Assembly (NCBI GenBank): GCA_016193385.1
Contig: JACPSF010000370.1
Location: 1-5,977 of the forward strand
Length of the DNA: 5,977 nucleotides
Direction of reading: 5' to 3'
DNA from: Deltaproteobacteria bacterium
Lineage (GTDB): Bacteria > Desulfobacterota_B > Binatia > UBA9968
The notes below the pieces were generated by a model. That model did not search any database and was not told the DNA's origin. It saw nothing but the letters and a program-made list of their open reading frames with translations. Position 1 is the first letter of the stretch. The number at the start of each line of letters is the position of its first letter. The position numbers and the translations under genes are program-made. Positions 5,256-5,977 of this stretch are shown one piece after another.

Positions 5256-5977
5256 TCATTTTGCGAGCGGATCGGGGCGAAGCTGGAAGTGGACGACCAC
5301 GGGCTTCTTTCCTTTGCCGCCTTCCATGAGCCAGGGCGTCCTATCCCCGCTGGTTGTCCACAACCCTCTGCCTTTCCAGCCGGCGTTCGGGTCGTCGATC
5401 CGCCCGTCGAACCCCTTGGCGTAGAAGCCCATCGGGTACGGCACGCGCAGCAGGATCATCTTGCCGTCCTTGAGCGCGATCAGCCCGTCATTGAGGTTGC
5501 CTGTCGACATCGGCACATCCTCCCCGAGCCCGAACGTGTTGTGCTGGTCGACCCACGTGTAGTAGCTCGACTCGGCGCTGTTCTCCCCGATCCCTTGGAA
5601 GCCGGGACCGGGGTACTGGTAGAATGACCAGCCCTCCGGGCAGTGATCGCCCGTCGCTTTCGGTCCGTTGAGCGGACCCTTGCACTTGCGGCGGTCGAAG
5701 CTGCCGATGTGGCCGCTCCCGAGCGACACCCACACAACGCCCTTCTTGTCGATATCGCCACCACGGATGCCGAAATACGGCTTCGGCACGTTATAGATCT
5801 CAGCAAGCGCGGTCGCCGGTGGGTTCGGGCCCGGCACGAGCCGCACGATCGCCGCGGTACCGCCGAAGACCCCGACGGTGCCCCAGACAGAGCCGTCGAC
5901 CGGGCTCGGCATCACGGCATAGAAGCCCCCGCCGATGCGCTTGTCCTTGGCAGGATCGACCGGCTGGTTGGGCTCGA
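5256..5977 (-). CDS. C-terminal part of a probably exported propeller-like protein (5' end outside window)
   Basis: The frame is open from the right edge to TGA 5258-5256, giving 239 visible C-terminal residues; a GTG at 5915 is internal, because codons upstream of it (EPNQPVDPAKDKRIGGGFYA) read straight on. The visible sequence has repeated strand units ending in VW or LW: GSVWGTVGVFGG, KGVVWVSLGSGHIGSFDR, and KGRGLWTTSGDRTP. This resembles the 'question-and-answer' units of Vgb/streptogramin-lyase-like beta-propellers. The tail GGKGKKPVVVHFQLRPDPLA is one I recall from large bacterial proteins annotated as carboxypeptidase-regulatory-like or streptogramin-lyase-like. Two cysteines (visible residues 98 and 112) flank a short Gly/Pro-rich loop and could form a disulfide, favouring an extracytoplasmic location. 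The function is not known: no catalytic residue can be pinned from this fragment. It is the most upstream gene seen, 73 nt before the hydrolase. Confidence 0.88.
   Translation of the reverse strand, partial: EPNQPVDPAKDKRIGGGFYAVMPSPVDGSVWGTVGVFGGTAAIVRLVPGPNPPATALAEIYNVPKPYFGIRGGDIDKKGVVWVSLGSGHIGSFDRRKCKGPLNGPKATGDHCPEGWSFYQYPGPGFQGIGENSAESSYYTWVDQHNTFGLGEDVPMSTGNLNDGLIALKDGKMILLRVPYPMGFYAKGFDGRIDDPNAGWKGRGLWTTSGDRTPWLMEGGKGKKPVVVHFQLRPDPLAK

Overview
All five protein genes in this window lie on the minus strand and are transcribed from right to left. They look like part of one operon in a moderately GC-rich, Gram-negative-type bacterium. The gene set (a ferric-iron-type ABC importer, a luciferase-like flavin oxidoreductase, a metallo-beta-lactamase-fold hydrolase and a secreted propeller-like protein) is common in environmental Proteobacteria and in poorly cultured soil or sediment lineages. 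No marker here fixes the lineage, so the organism is an inference.

Layout in the direction of transcription. (1) 5977-5256: C-terminal 239 residues of a probably exported, propeller-like protein whose start lies beyond the right edge. (2) 5182-3767: a 471-residue MBL-fold hydrolase with an extra N-terminal domain and an intact zinc site, but no visible signal peptide. (3) 3719-2667: a periplasmic solute-binding protein with a clear signal peptide. (4) 2670-2493: a small non-coding insertion. (5) 2428-1403: an LLM-class (luciferase-like) flavin oxidoreductase. (6) 1347 to the left edge: a fused two-domain ABC permease of the FbpB/AfuB type, cut inside its second half. The ATPase is not in the window.

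The solute-binding protein and permease should form an importer for a small, probably anionic or metal-bound ligand. The binding protein does not show the adjacent-tyrosine iron site of FbpA, so the 'iron' label should not be trusted. A flavin oxidoreductase gene between the binding-protein and permease genes, with a hydrolase upstream, suggests that uptake and breakdown of one compound are encoded together. This is inference.

The least ordinary feature is the insertion at 2493-2670. It is a 170-bp MITE-like element with imperfect 16-bp terminal inverted repeats, flanked on both sides by CTAG. The right CTAG contains the TAG stop of the binding-protein gene. Removing the element and one CTAG leaves the same stop and a 64-nt intergenic gap, matching the 47-73 nt gaps elsewhere in the operon. 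The element carries a long hairpin that, on the operon's coding strand, runs into six T's supplied by its own terminal repeat. It may therefore have placed a terminator or attenuator between the binding protein and the rest of the transporter operon.
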